Source: Nocardiopsis mwathae
GTDB taxonomy: Bacteria > Actinomycetota > Actinomycetes > Streptosporangiales > Streptosporangiaceae
NCBI RefSeq assembly: GCF_014201195.1
Contig: NZ_JACHDS010000001.1
Coordinates: forward strand, 2,108,001-2,172,000
Length of the DNA stretch: 64,000 bases
Direction: 5' to 3'
Shown in pieces: positions 1 to 7,898 of the stretch (position 1 is the stretch's first letter; each line of letters opens with the position of its first letter). Position numbers and translations under genes: made by a program. The notes below the pieces were generated by a model. That model was given only the letters and a program-made list of their open reading frames with translations, was not told the origin of the DNA and did not search any database.

Positions 1-257
1 GCCAGGAGGCGGAGCCGGGTGTCGTCGTGCTCGAAGCCGGGGATGGAGGCGCGGTCCCGGACGAAGCGCGCGTCGGAGAGGACCGCCTTGACGCCGTCGT
101 AGCGCGTGACGATCCAGCCCGGCTCGCCGGTGATGGGGATCGTCGCGCGCAGCAGCGGGGCCCGCTCCCGCAGTGCGGCGTACCCGGTGAACGGGTCGGC
201 CCTCAGCTCCGGGGCGCCCGGGTCGATGATGCCGTCGGCGTCGATCGGGGTGGTCAT
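1..257 (-). CDS. Cytochrome P450, N-terminal part (runs off left edge)
   Basis: Haem-thiolate monooxygenase; only the first 85 codons are in the window. Reading inward from ATG at 257, the protein shows DPFTGYAALRERAPLLR, then WIVTRYDGVKAVLSDARFVR, the usual start of an actinobacterial P450 (helix A, then the beta-1/helix-B segment). The I-helix and haem-binding Cys lie outside. A GAGGAG lies 6 nt upstream of the ATG. It is divergent from the MarR-type gene at 486 and shares its 228-bp intergenic region with a 20-bp palindrome, so repression by that regulator is the natural inference. Substrate unknown. Confidence 0.85.
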   Translation of the reverse strand, partial: MTTPIDADGIIDPGAPELRADPFTGYAALRERAPLLRATIPITGEPGWIVTRYDGVKAVLSDARFVRDRASIPGFEHDDTRLRLL

Positions 258-372
258 GGGTGGCTCCTCGGTGTTTCCCACGGAGTGGGGGCGGACGTGG
301 CACGCCGACCAGGCTCCCCGGCACACCATCGTGCCCGCCTGCGGCGGCCCCGACTCCATTGAGTTTATCGAA

Positions 373-392
373 TCTTCAGAAATTTCTGAAGA
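373..392. promoter_or_regulatory. 20-bp perfect palindrome, likely MarR-type operator
   Basis: TCTTCAGAAATTTCTGAAGA is a perfect, AT-rich inverted repeat without a loop, set in otherwise GC-rich DNA between the divergent P450 (start 257) and the MarR-like regulator (start 486). Its length and position fit the operator of a dimeric winged-helix repressor. Assigning it to the adjacent regulator is inference. Confidence 0.65.
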
Positions 393-485
393 CTCCGTGA
401 TTCCGGAACCGTCGATATCCTGCGAGGTGCAGGTGGGAGGGCCGCACGGCCGCAGTACCGAGGCAGAGAAACGGAGACGACCGGA

Positions 486-959
486 GTGTCGGCAGCACCG
501 GATCGGCGCCAGACCGCCGAACAGCTCGCCCTGGTCCTCACGGACGGCGGGATGCAGCGCATGACCGCCCGCGTCCTGACGGCCTTCCTCTTCACCGAGC
601 AGCCCACGCTGACCCAGGGCGAGGTCGCCGAAGAGCTCGGCGTCAGCGCGGGTTCGGTCTCCGGGGCGATCAGGATGCTGACGACCGTGGGACTGCTCGA
701 ACGCGTTCCCGTGGCCGGAAGCCGACGCGACCACCACCGCCTGCGCAAGGACGCCTGGGCCACCCTGTTCACCAAGCAGAACCACGTCATCGAGGCCATG
801 CTGAGCGCGGCCCGCACCGGCCTGGAGGCCACCGGCGAGGACAGCGTGGCCGGCCAGCGCCTCAAGCGGATGCACGACTTCTACGCGTTCATCCTCGGTG
901 AGATCCCCGACCTGCTCGACCGCTGGCACCGCGAGTCCGGTGGCGCCCAGGGGCGCTGA
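486..959 (+). CDS. MarR/GbsR-like transcriptional regulator
   Basis: A 157-residue winged-helix DNA-binding protein. The HTH spans roughly residues 35-75 (LTQGEVAEELGVSAGSVSGA followed by the GLLERVPVAGSR wing), and the C-terminal helices suit dimerisation. The GTG at 486 is the start that includes the whole HTH lead-in. It is transcribed away from the partial P450 gene, with a 20-bp palindrome between them. Local MarR-type control of P450 and self is likely; the ligand cannot be predicted. Confidence 0.8.
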   Translation: MSAAPDRRQTAEQLALVLTDGGMQRMTARVLTAFLFTEQPTLTQGEVAEELGVSAGSVSGAIRMLTTVGLLERVPVAGSRRDHHRLRKDAWATLFTKQNHVIEAMLSAARTGLEATGEDSVAGQRLKRMHDFYAFILGEIPDLLDRWHRESGGAQGR

Positions 960-1575
960 CGCCCCACGGCCATCGCGCGCGGCGTTTCACGCTGATTCAC
1001 TTCTGCCACACCGGACTCTGGACCACCACGGGGTGGCGCTGCCATTATTGGTCGCCCCCGACCCCAACCGGGAAGACCCCCCGAATGACCGAATCCCCCC
1101 ACACCCCGCCCTGTCCTGCCTTCCTCACCCACAGGGCCGCCCCCTGTGCTGCGTCCTTGGCCCGACGATCGGGCATACCCGGTCCCGACCCGTCCGCGGG
1201 TTCGACCGTCCCCCGACCGAAGCAGCCGACAACTCCCTGACCTGGCCTGTTTCCCCAGGAACTGCACCGATAGGGGCACACGCCCCACTCGGACCCGTCG
1301 ATCGCACTGGGATACTGACGCCGTCAAAGGCCCTCGGGTGCTTTCCCCGATGTCCCGATTCCCCGGATCGTCCCCAGGACCGTTCGCGATCGACCCCATC
1401 TGACGGCGGCCGGTTCGCAACCGACGGCCCCGCCCGCACGCCGGGCCCTCGACACCGCATGTGCAGCTCACCGGCCGCCCCTCTGTTGAACCGAAACTGA
1501 CCCGCAGTCGTGTCCCAGGCACGAGCCGATGCGGTTCTGCCGGTGCTGCGCGCACCGGATAGGAGGGAGCAAGGG
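960..1575. other. 616-bp intergenic region without a recognisable gene
   Basis: The stretch between the MarR-like gene and the sigma factor is C-rich on the plus strand. Open frames on both strands here show only low-complexity Arg/Pro-rich translations typical of non-coding GC-rich DNA. The sigma-gene promoter must lie in its right half, but I see no clear consensus. Confidence 0.5.
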
Positions 1576-2124
1576 ATGACACGTGCGTTGTCCCGCGACC
1601 GGATGACGGCCTCCGACGAGGCGTTGATTCGGACGCTCTATGAGGAGCACGGACGCGCGTTACTGGCCTATGCCACCCGGCTGACAGGCGACCGGGCGGC
1701 GGCCGAGGACGTCGTCCAGGAGACCCTCATCCGGGCATGGCGGCACTCCGAAGCCCTGGTGAGCGGAAAGGGGTCGGTGCGGGGGTGGCTGCTCACGGTC
1801 GCCCGCAACATCGTCACCGACCGGATACGCGCCCGGGAGGCTCGCCCCAAGGAGGTCGCCGAAACCCCCATCAGCGCGATCGCGCAGGACCACGCCGACT
1901 CCGTCGTGGACTCGATGGTCGTCATGGAGGCCCTCGACCAGCTGTCCGGGGACCACCGCGACGTCCTGGTCGAGGTCTACTTCCGCGACCGGAGCGTCGG
2001 AGAGGCGGCCAAAGTGCTGGGCGTGCCACCGGGTACGGTCAAGTCCCGGTCCCACTACGCGCTCAGAGCGCTCAGAGACATGTTCAGGAAACGCGAGGTC
2101 GTGCTGAAGGAGGCAGCGGGATGA
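1576..2124 (+). CDS. ECF (group 4) RNA polymerase sigma factor
   Basis: A 182-residue sigma-70 factor containing only regions 2 and 4. Region 2 includes RTLYEEHGRALLAYATRLTG, then EDVVQETLIRAWRH and a WLLTVARNIVTDRIR segment. Region 4 has LSGDHRDVLVEVYFRDRSVG followed by VPPGTVKSRSHYALRALRD. The start is ATG 1576 because AGGAGGGAG lies 6 nt upstream; an earlier GTG at 1510 has no such site. Its last four bases overlap the anti-sigma gene (ATGA), indicating translational coupling. It presumably activates a small regulon, probably including itself, when released by the partner. Confidence 0.93.
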   Translation: MTRALSRDRMTASDEALIRTLYEEHGRALLAYATRLTGDRAAAEDVVQETLIRAWRHSEALVSGKGSVRGWLLTVARNIVTDRIRAREARPKEVAETPISAIAQDHADSVVDSMVVMEALDQLSGDHRDVLVEVYFRDRSVGEAAKVLGVPPGTVKSRSHYALRALRDMFRKREVVLKEAAG

Positions 2125-2843
2125 GCGGTACGCGACACCAGGACGGCTACCTCCTCGGTGCCTACGTCCTGGGCACGCTGGATCCCCAAGAGGCAGCCGT
2201 CGTGGAGCGGCATGCGGCGGACTGCGCGGAATGCCGCGACGAACTGGCGGAACTCCGTGAGATGAAGGAGACACTGGGCGATCTGCCCCCCGAAGCGATG
2301 CTCACCGGCCCACCGGAAGGCGGCGACCTGCTACTCCAGCGCACGCTGCGCAGCGTGCGGGAGGAGCGCGCGAGCGCGGGGAGGAGGCGGCGGCTGGTCG
2401 TGTCGGCCGCCGCTGTGGCCGCCGCGGCGGTGCTCGTCGGCGGCGGCGTGGCGGTCGGCCGGGGCACCGTGCCCGAACCGCCCCCGCAGGCGGCCCCCAG
2501 CCCCACGGCGCCCACCGAGCCGCCCGACGCGCCGGAAGGGACCGTGACCATCTCCAGTGAGGACCCGCAGACGGGTACGAGCGGGGAGGTCACCATCGAG
2601 CCGGCCAACGGGTGGGTGCGGGTCAGCGCGGCGATCTCCGGGATCCCGGAGGGCGAGAAGTGCCGCCTGGTCGTGGTCGGAAAGAACAAGGAGCGCGAGA
2701 CCGCCGGGAGCTGGCTCACCTCGGCCAAGGGGGAGGACGAGGGCACCACCCTGGACGGTGCGGCCCTCATCGCCCCCGAGAACGTGGAGGCCGTGGAGGT
2801 GTGGAACTTCGAAGGTGAGCGATTCCTCCGTGTCGAGGTCTGA
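2121..2843 (+). CDS. Membrane-anchored zinc anti-sigma factor
   Basis: A 240-residue partner of the overlapping sigma gene. The N-terminal cytoplasmic domain carries the ZAS motif H31-x3-C35-x2-C38. An Arg-rich stretch precedes one transmembrane helix (about residues 87-108), then a Pro-rich linker and an extracytoplasmic C-terminal domain of RskA type. It should hold the sigma factor inactive at the membrane until an envelope or redox signal triggers release or proteolysis. The ATG overlaps the sigma stop codon by four bases. Signal unknown. Confidence 0.9.
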   Translation: MSGTRHQDGYLLGAYVLGTLDPQEAAVVERHAADCAECRDELAELREMKETLGDLPPEAMLTGPPEGGDLLLQRTLRSVREERASAGRRRRLVVSAAAVAAAAVLVGGGVAVGRGTVPEPPPQAAPSPTAPTEPPDAPEGTVTISSEDPQTGTSGEVTIEPANGWVRVSAAISGIPEGEKCRLVVVGKNKERETAGSWLTSAKGEDEGTTLDGAALIAPENVEAVEVWNFEGERFLRVEV

Positions 2844-2920
2844 ACAGACCCGCGCCCGCGCGGCGTCCGTTCCCCGCGCGGACATGGATTCCGGACAATG
2901 GGCCGGTGGCCGGCTCTACA

Positions 2921-2976
2921 CGACGGAAGATGAGTGGCGGTGACCCGTACGGGTCACCGCCACTCATCTTCCGTCG
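2921..2976. terminator. 56-bp perfect loopless palindrome
   Basis: Two 28-nt arms, centred between 2948 and 2949, are exactly complementary with no spacer. It follows the anti-sigma gene and lies between convergent genes, so it probably acts as a bidirectional terminator. It shares 2971-2976 with the next hairpin, so the two structures cannot both form fully. Confidence 0.75.
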
Positions 2977-3036
2977 ATCTCTGGGCTAGCGACCGAATTC
3001 TCGCCGGTGTCCGGTCGCTAGCCCAGAGATCGACGG
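2971..3036. terminator. 25-bp perfect stem overlapping the previous palindrome
   Basis: Arms 2971-2995 and 3012-3036 are perfectly complementary around a 16-nt loop. The left arm begins inside the right end of the 2921-2976 palindrome (shared CCGTCG), so the two hairpins compete for six bases. Confidence 0.7.
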
Positions 3037-3173
3037 GGGAGTGGTGCGGAAAGCGCGTTCCTGCGGGTGCCCGCTCGGGGGCCTCTCGGGTGGCCCAACC
3101 ACCGCTCCGGGCGTCCCGCACCCACCCGCCCGGCCCGAAAGGCCTCCGGACGGCACCTTCCCGCCCGTGTCCG

Positions 3174-3236
3174 CGTTGATCTCGGAGATATTGGGGTCAA
3201 AAATGCCGCTGAGGCCCCGATATCTCCGAGATCAAC
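3174..3236. terminator. 23-bp hairpin with one G-T pair
   Basis: Arms 3174-3196 and 3214-3236 match except for one wobble position; the loop is 17 nt. It is another terminator-like structure between the convergent anti-sigma gene and the lipoprotein gene. Confidence 0.65.
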
Positions 3237-3257
3237 GGAAGGAACGCACACGACGAA

Positions 3258-3287
3258 GCGACGGCCCTGGGGAAGAAGGGCCGTCGC
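3258..3287. terminator. 10-bp GC-rich hairpin
   Basis: GCGACGGCCC and GGGCCGTCGC flank a 10-nt loop. It lies about 130 bp beyond the lipoprotein stop on the minus strand and probably ends that transcript. Apart from these hairpins I see no gene between 2844 and 3419. Confidence 0.6.
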
Positions 3288-3419
3288 GTTCGCGTGTCCG
3301 GGAGCGGGGTCGAGGCAGCGAGCGAGGGACGCCCGCCGGGCCGGACACGGGAGGGGCGCCGCGCCAGGCCCGCGCGGCACCCCGGTCTCGTGGGGCAGGG
3401 GAGAGGTGGGAAGAAGGGC

Positions 3420-4490
3420 CTAGTAGCCGCCGCCTCCGCCACCACCGCCACCGTTACCCTTGTCGGCGGACGCGCCGCCTCCACCGCCGTTGACGTCCTT
3501 GGCGCGCTTCCCCTCGGAGTTCACGGCCCACCACACGTCGCCCACGCCTTCGCCGGTCGTCTGCCCGGCGGCGGTGTCACCGACGTAGTAGTACAGCGGC
3601 CATCCGCCCAGCGTCACCTGGCAGGTTCCGTCGGGGAACTCCAGCAGCCCGATCTCGGAGTCGCTACCGTCCCACTTGGCCTTCTTCCCGTCGATCTCGA
3701 CCTCCTTGCCGGCCATCAGCCGCGGCCACTGCTCCTCGCAGTCGGCGTCGCAGTTGGACGCGGGCGGGTCGGCGGTGTCCTGGTCGAAGCGGTAGAGCGT
3801 GCGGCCCTCACCGTCGACCATGATCTCGCCGAGCTCGGGGTCCTGCTTGGTCTTCAACACGGTCTTCTCCGACGACCACTGGCGCTCGCCGCTCTGGCCG
3901 CCGTCGCCCTCCGCGGCGTTCTGCTCTTCGGCGCCTTCGTCCGCGTCCTCGGCCCCGTTGTCGTCCTTGGCCTTCTTACCGGTGGGGCTGACCGCCCACC
4001 AGGCGTCGCCCATCGCCTCGCCGTTGGTCTGGTCGGGGGCGGTGTCACCGGCGTAGTAGTACAGCGGCCATCCGCCCAGCGTCACCTGCTCCTGGCCGTT
4101 GTCCCACTCCAGGGTTCCGGCCTCGGAGTCGTCGCCGCCCTCGATGGTGATCCCCTCGCCGGCCCACACCGGCGGCCACTTCTGCTCGCAGTCGGCGTCG
4201 CAGTTGGAGGCGGGCGGGTCGGCGGTGTCCTGGTCGAAGCGGTAGAGCGTGAAGCCCTTCTCGTCGACGACGATGTCGCCGAGCTCGTCGTGGTCCTTGA
4301 CCTTGAGCTTGGTGGGGGAGGCCAGGTCCTGGTCCTTCTTGCCGTCGCCGTCGCCCTCCTGCCCGGCTTCGTTCTGCTCGCCGTCGCTGGCCGGGTTCAG
4401 GGACTGCGGGTCGCCGTCCTTGCATCCGGCGAGCACCAGGGCCGCGATGAGCCCGACTGCCAGGGGCATGAGCTTCTTCGTGCGTTGCAC
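3420..4490 (-). CDS. Lipoprotein with two Lipoprotein_15 (PF03640-type) repeats
   Basis: A 356-residue secreted lipoprotein of unknown function. Basic residues and a hydrophobic stretch end in the lipobox LVLAGC with the lipid-accepting Cys at 23. Two copies of the 'secreted repeat of unknown function' follow. Each has TLYRFDQDTADPPASNCDAD, a Trp-rich segment, QVTLGGWPLYYY and GDxWWAVxxxGK. An acidic linker separates them and a run of Gly ends the protein. The GTG start at 4490 has GAGAGG upstream. Such repeats occur singly or in tandem in actinobacterial surface proteins. Conserved Asp, Cys and Trp residues suggest a redox or metal role, which is unproven. Confidence 0.85.
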   Translation of the reverse strand: MQRTKKLMPLAVGLIAALVLAGCKDGDPQSLNPASDGEQNEAGQEGDGDGKKDQDLASPTKLKVKDHDELGDIVVDEKGFTLYRFDQDTADPPASNCDADCEQKWPPVWAGEGITIEGGDDSEAGTLEWDNGQEQVTLGGWPLYYYAGDTAPDQTNGEAMGDAWWAVSPTGKKAKDDNGAEDADEGAEEQNAAEGDGGQSGERQWSSEKTVLKTKQDPELGEIMVDGEGRTLYRFDQDTADPPASNCDADCEEQWPRLMAGKEVEIDGKKAKWDGSDSEIGLLEFPDGTCQVTLGGWPLYYYVGDTAAGQTTGEGVGDVWWAVNSEGKRAKDVNGGGGGASADKGNGGGGGGGGGY

Positions 4491-4817
4491 GGGAATGTCC
4501 TCTCGGTCGAGTCGCCACCGCGGACGTCTGCCGGGAGTCCCGCCCGAAGCCGTCCGCCGCGTCTGTGTTCCACCCCCATCACGGAGTGGTGCGCGCCCCG
4601 GTTCAGATCAATCGGCGCGGATCGTCCGGGAGTGCCCGGGTTCTTGGCGTTCGAGGTGGAGATGCCCGCCGGGTTTGCGCTGGTCGCGGCGGATGGACGC
4701 GCGGTTCGACCGCCGGCGTGGAATTTCCCTCCGGCCGGATGCGGACGAGGGGCGAACCGCGGCCGCGCCCGGGGCGCCTGACCGGGGATGGATTCGTTCC
4801 CACGGCGGTGAACTGCC

Positions 4818-5786
4818 ATGATGACGCCCATGTCAGCGCGTGAACTCGTGATCCTGGGAAGCTCCAGTGCCGTGCCGACCAAGCGGCGCAACCACAACGG
4901 GTACTTCCTGCGCTGGGACGCCCACGGAGTCCTGCTCGACCCGGGCGAGGGCACCCAGCGCCAGATGCGCTTCGCCGGGCTGTCGGCCCACGACGTCACC
5001 CGCATCTGCGTGACGCACTTCCACGGCGACCACTGCCTCGGGATTCCCGGGGTCGTCCAGCGGATCGCGCGCGACCGCGTCGAGCACCCGGTGCACGCGG
5101 TGTTCCCACGGGCCGGGGAGGAGTACTGGCGCCGTCTGCGGCACGCAACGGCGTTCGGCGACACCGACGCCATCGCCGAGCACCCGGTGGAGGGGGAGGC
5201 AGCCCTCCTCGACGAGGAACTGCGCGGCGGGCCGGAGGACCGCAGCGGGCGGCTCGCGGTGACGGCGCTGCCGCTGCGGCACCGGATCCCGACCTACGGC
5301 TACCGGCTGGCCGAGCCCGACGGGTGGCGCATGCTGCCGGGCCGCCTGGCCGCGCGCGGCGTCCACGGCCCCGCGGTCGGCGCCCTGCTGCGCGAGGGGC
5401 GGGTGCGCAACGCCGCGGGAGAGCTCGTCCGGCTGGAGGAGTGCGCCGAGCCCCGCCCCGGCCAGGTGTTCGCCTTCGTCATGGACACCGCGGTGTGCGC
5501 CAACGCGGTGCGCCTGGCCCGCGGCGCCGACCTGCTGGTGATCGAGTCGACCTACCTGCAGTCCGAAGCCGCGCTCGCGGCGTCCTACGCCCACCTCACC
5601 GCGGCCCAGGCCGGTCGTATCGCGGCGGAGGCACGGGTGCGGCGGCTGGTGCTGACGCACGTCTCCGAGCGCTACGAGCCGGGCGACGACGCCCGCTTCC
5701 TCGCCGAGGCGGGAGCGGAGTTCGGGGGTGAGATCGTCCTCGCCGCCGACCTGGACCGCGTCGCCGTCCCCCGCCGCCCGCGCTGA
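4818..5786 (+). CDS. rnz: Ribonuclease Z (tRNA 3'-processing endonuclease)
   Basis: A 322-residue metallo-beta-lactamase-fold nuclease that removes tRNA 3' trailers. The zinc motif THFHGDHCLG is at about residues 66-75. The N-terminal ILGSSSAVPTKRRNHNGYFL and LDPGEGTQRQMRFAG are RNase Z signatures, as are VMDTAVCANAVRLARGADLL and the late LTHVSERY segment. Length is normal. Start could be ATG 4818, 4821 or 4830, since there is no clear ribosome site. It is convergent with the PTS IIB gene 27 bp away. Confidence 0.93.
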   Translation: MMTPMSARELVILGSSSAVPTKRRNHNGYFLRWDAHGVLLDPGEGTQRQMRFAGLSAHDVTRICVTHFHGDHCLGIPGVVQRIARDRVEHPVHAVFPRAGEEYWRRLRHATAFGDTDAIAEHPVEGEAALLDEELRGGPEDRSGRLAVTALPLRHRIPTYGYRLAEPDGWRMLPGRLAARGVHGPAVGALLREGRVRNAAGELVRLEECAEPRPGQVFAFVMDTAVCANAVRLARGADLLVIESTYLQSEAALAASYAHLTAAQAGRIAAEARVRRLVLTHVSERYEPGDDARFLAEAGAEFGGEIVLAADLDRVAVPRRPR

Positions 5787-5813
5787 GCGACCGGGCGCGG
5801 CTGAGGCGCCGGG

Positions 5814-6122
5814 TCAGCCCGCGATACGTCCTCCCGACTTGACCGCCTCCACGATCTCGGTGAACACCGGGTCGCCGAGGAACTGGGAGAACGTCTTGAC
5901 GACCGCCTCGGGAGCTCCGGCCCGCGCGCGGGCGGCCAGCAGCTCGTGGCACAGCACCAGGTCGGCTCCGGCGGGCACGCGGTCGACGGGGGCGTGCTCC
6001 ACCTGGACCCCGTAGGGCGCCAGGGTCTGGGCGAGCTGAGATTTCAGCAGCGCGCTGCTCCCCATGCCGGCGTCGCACGCGATGACGAGGCGGCGGACAT
6101 CGGATCCGTTGACGGTGTTCAC
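5814..6122 (-). CDS. PTS mannitol-type EIIB component
   Basis: A 102-residue soluble phosphocarrier. The phospho-acceptor Cys16 sits in LVIACDAGMGSSALL, the mannitol/lactose-type EIIB loop. It passes phosphate from an EIIA to the sugar carried by the IIC protein upstream. The GTG at 6122 overlaps the IIC stop by four bases, so the two are translationally coupled. In many bacteria IIC, IIB and IIA are fused in MtlA; here they are split and no EIIA or mannitol-phosphate dehydrogenase gene is visible nearby. Substrate (mannitol or another hexitol) is inferred from family. Confidence 0.85.
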   Translation of the reverse strand: MNTVNGSDVRRLVIACDAGMGSSALLKSQLAQTLAPYGVQVEHAPVDRVPAGADLVLCHELLAARARAGAPEAVVKTFSQFLGDPVFTEIVEAVKSGGRIAG

Positions 6123-7201
6123 GGTGAGACCTCCGAGGTGGTGGACCGGGTCGCGCGTCCGTCGCGGCCGAAGCGCAGCAGCGCGGCGGCGACGGCGAAG
6201 GACACGGCGGCGGAGACGGCCACACCCGCCAGTACGGCGAGGTGCCCGCCCCTGGGGGTGACGGCCAGGTAGGCGATGATGCTGCCGGGGGAGGGGGTGG
6301 CGACCAGGCCCGCGCCCATCAGCGTGAACACGAGCACGCCCGAGGCGCCGCCCGCGATGACGGAGAGGATCAGGCGGGGCTGGGCGAGCACGTAGGGGAA
6401 GTAGATCTCGTGGATTCCGCCCAGGAAGTGGATGATGATGGCGCCGGGGGCCGAGATGCGCGCGGTTCGGGTGCCGAAGAACAGGATCGCCAGCAGCAGC
6501 CCCAGCCCCGGGCCCGGGTTGGTCTCGATGAGGAAGGCGATGGACTGGCCGGTCTCGGCTGCGTCGGTGGCGCCCAGGGGGCCGAGGATGCCGTGGTTGA
6601 CCGCGTTGTTGAGGAACAGGACCTTGGCCGGTTCGACGAGGAGCGAGACGAGGGGCAGCAGGCGCAGGTCGACGAGGAACTGCACCCCGCCGCTGAGTGC
6701 GGTGGTCACCGCCCCCACCACCGGGCCGATGGCGAGCATGCCCAGGACGGCCATGGCCCCGCCGATGATGCCGGCGCTGAAGTTGTTCACCAGCATGTCG
6801 AAGCCGAGGTGGACGCGGTGCTGGACGAACCGGTCGAAGAGCTTCACGACCTGGGCGGCGAGCGGCCCCATGACCATGGCGCCGAGGAACATGGGGATGT
6901 CGGCGCCGACGACGATGCCGACGGTCGCGGTGGCCCCGACCACCGCTCCGCGCTGGCCGTGGACGAGGTGCCCGCCGGTGTAGCCGATGAGCACCGGCAG
7001 CAGCACCATGATCATCGGATCGACGAGCGTGGCGAGGGTCTCGTTGGGGAACCAGCCGGTGGGGATGAACAGCGCGGTGATGAGGCCCCAGGCGATGAAC
7101 GCCCCGATGTTGGGCATCACCATCCCGGCGAGGTTGCCGCCGATGCGCCGCACACCGGCGCGCAGGCGGGAGTCGCCCGGGAGGGGGGAGGGTGCCGTCA
7201 C
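6119..7201 (-). CDS. PTS mannitol-type EIIC membrane permease
   Basis: A polytopic permease of about 361 residues. GMVMPNIGAFIAWGLITALF near the N-terminus is diagnostic of MtlA EIIC. Later come HLGFDMLVNNFSAGIIGG, VEPAKVLFLNNAVNHGILGP, FLIETNPGPGLGLLLA and the GGIHEIYFPYVLAQP segment. The GTG at 7201 has TGGAG upstream and gives a normal N-terminus; a frame to ATG 7276 would add 25 atypical residues. It is coupled to the IIB gene downstream. A strong AAAGGAGG followed by GTG at 7421 lies upstream in another frame. Confidence 0.87.
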   Translation of the reverse strand: MTAPSPLPGDSRLRAGVRRIGGNLAGMVMPNIGAFIAWGLITALFIPTGWFPNETLATLVDPMIMVLLPVLIGYTGGHLVHGQRGAVVGATATVGIVVGADIPMFLGAMVMGPLAAQVVKLFDRFVQHRVHLGFDMLVNNFSAGIIGGAMAVLGMLAIGPVVGAVTTALSGGVQFLVDLRLLPLVSLLVEPAKVLFLNNAVNHGILGPLGATDAAETGQSIAFLIETNPGPGLGLLLAILFFGTRTARISAPGAIIIHFLGGIHEIYFPYVLAQPRLILSVIAGGASGVLVFTLMGAGLVATPSPGSIIAYLAVTPRGGHLAVLAGVAVSAAVSFAVAAALLRFGRDGRATRSTTSEVSP

Positions 7202-7898
7202 TGCGGACTCCAGGGGGTCGGGGAGGCGCGTGCGGGGGGAGGTCGCGCCGGGTGAGGGGAGGCGGAGCGAGAGCACGGTCGCCCGTGGTCCGGTGCGGTC
7301 GTGTGGTCGGCGTGGGTCCGCCGGTTCGGCGATCCGGTCGGCCCGTGCCCGCGGTCGGTGGGCGGGCGGTGGATAATCTGGGGGAGCGGAACGGGTGGCC
7401 GCGAACTCCGCCCTTCTCCACGCTCTCCTCCTTTCGCCTCGATCGGGGCGCCTGCAGGAGAATAGATGCGGCTGCTCGGGGTGTCCAGATCCGCGACTCC
7501 GCCCGCGGATAATGGTATTGACTCGAAACGGATAGTGATCGCCGCTGGAAAATGCGAGGATGCGATCAGGGTATGACCGGATGCCGGACCATTGCCGCCG
7601 GTGTCGCCGCCCGGTCGTCGGCGGCCTCCCGGTGCACGGCCCCCAACGGCGCTGATGCGGCTACCGCCGCGGCTCTCGCCCGCCCGCTTCGCCTGTTGTG
7701 TCGACGATCCCACCACTCCACCCGTCCAGGATCGGCCGGGCGATATCCGTTCAAGTTTCAACCAATCGACTCCGCGGTGATTTGCATTCCACCGAAAGAA
7801 CCTGGAAGGTAGGGGGATCACGTGGCCGCACAGGAAAATCGCGGGGGTCGGCGCCGCGCCGCCGAATAGCGCCCTGCCGCGCGGAGGATTGCTCTGAC
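7202..7898. other. Intergenic region between the PTS operon and the ligase-like gene
   Basis: About 700 bp containing the divergent promoters for the PTS genes (minus) and the ligase-like gene (plus). On the minus strand AAAGGAGGAGAGC precedes GTG 7421, an apparently good ribosome site opening a Pro/Arg-rich frame that is not IIC. The right half (7500-7800) is less GC-rich and holds a TTGACT at 7514. No other gene recognised. Confidence 0.45.

Noticed and set aside
2921..3036. Overlapping hairpins read as a riboswitch-like antiterminator
   Set aside because: They lie after the last gene of one operon and before the end of a convergent one, so there is no downstream gene on either strand for them to attenuate.
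3294..4781. Long plus-strand frame opposite the two-repeat lipoprotein
   Set aside because: It is antisense to a gene with a clear lipobox and repeats; its translation is Val/Leu/Gly-rich noise from GC-biased codons.
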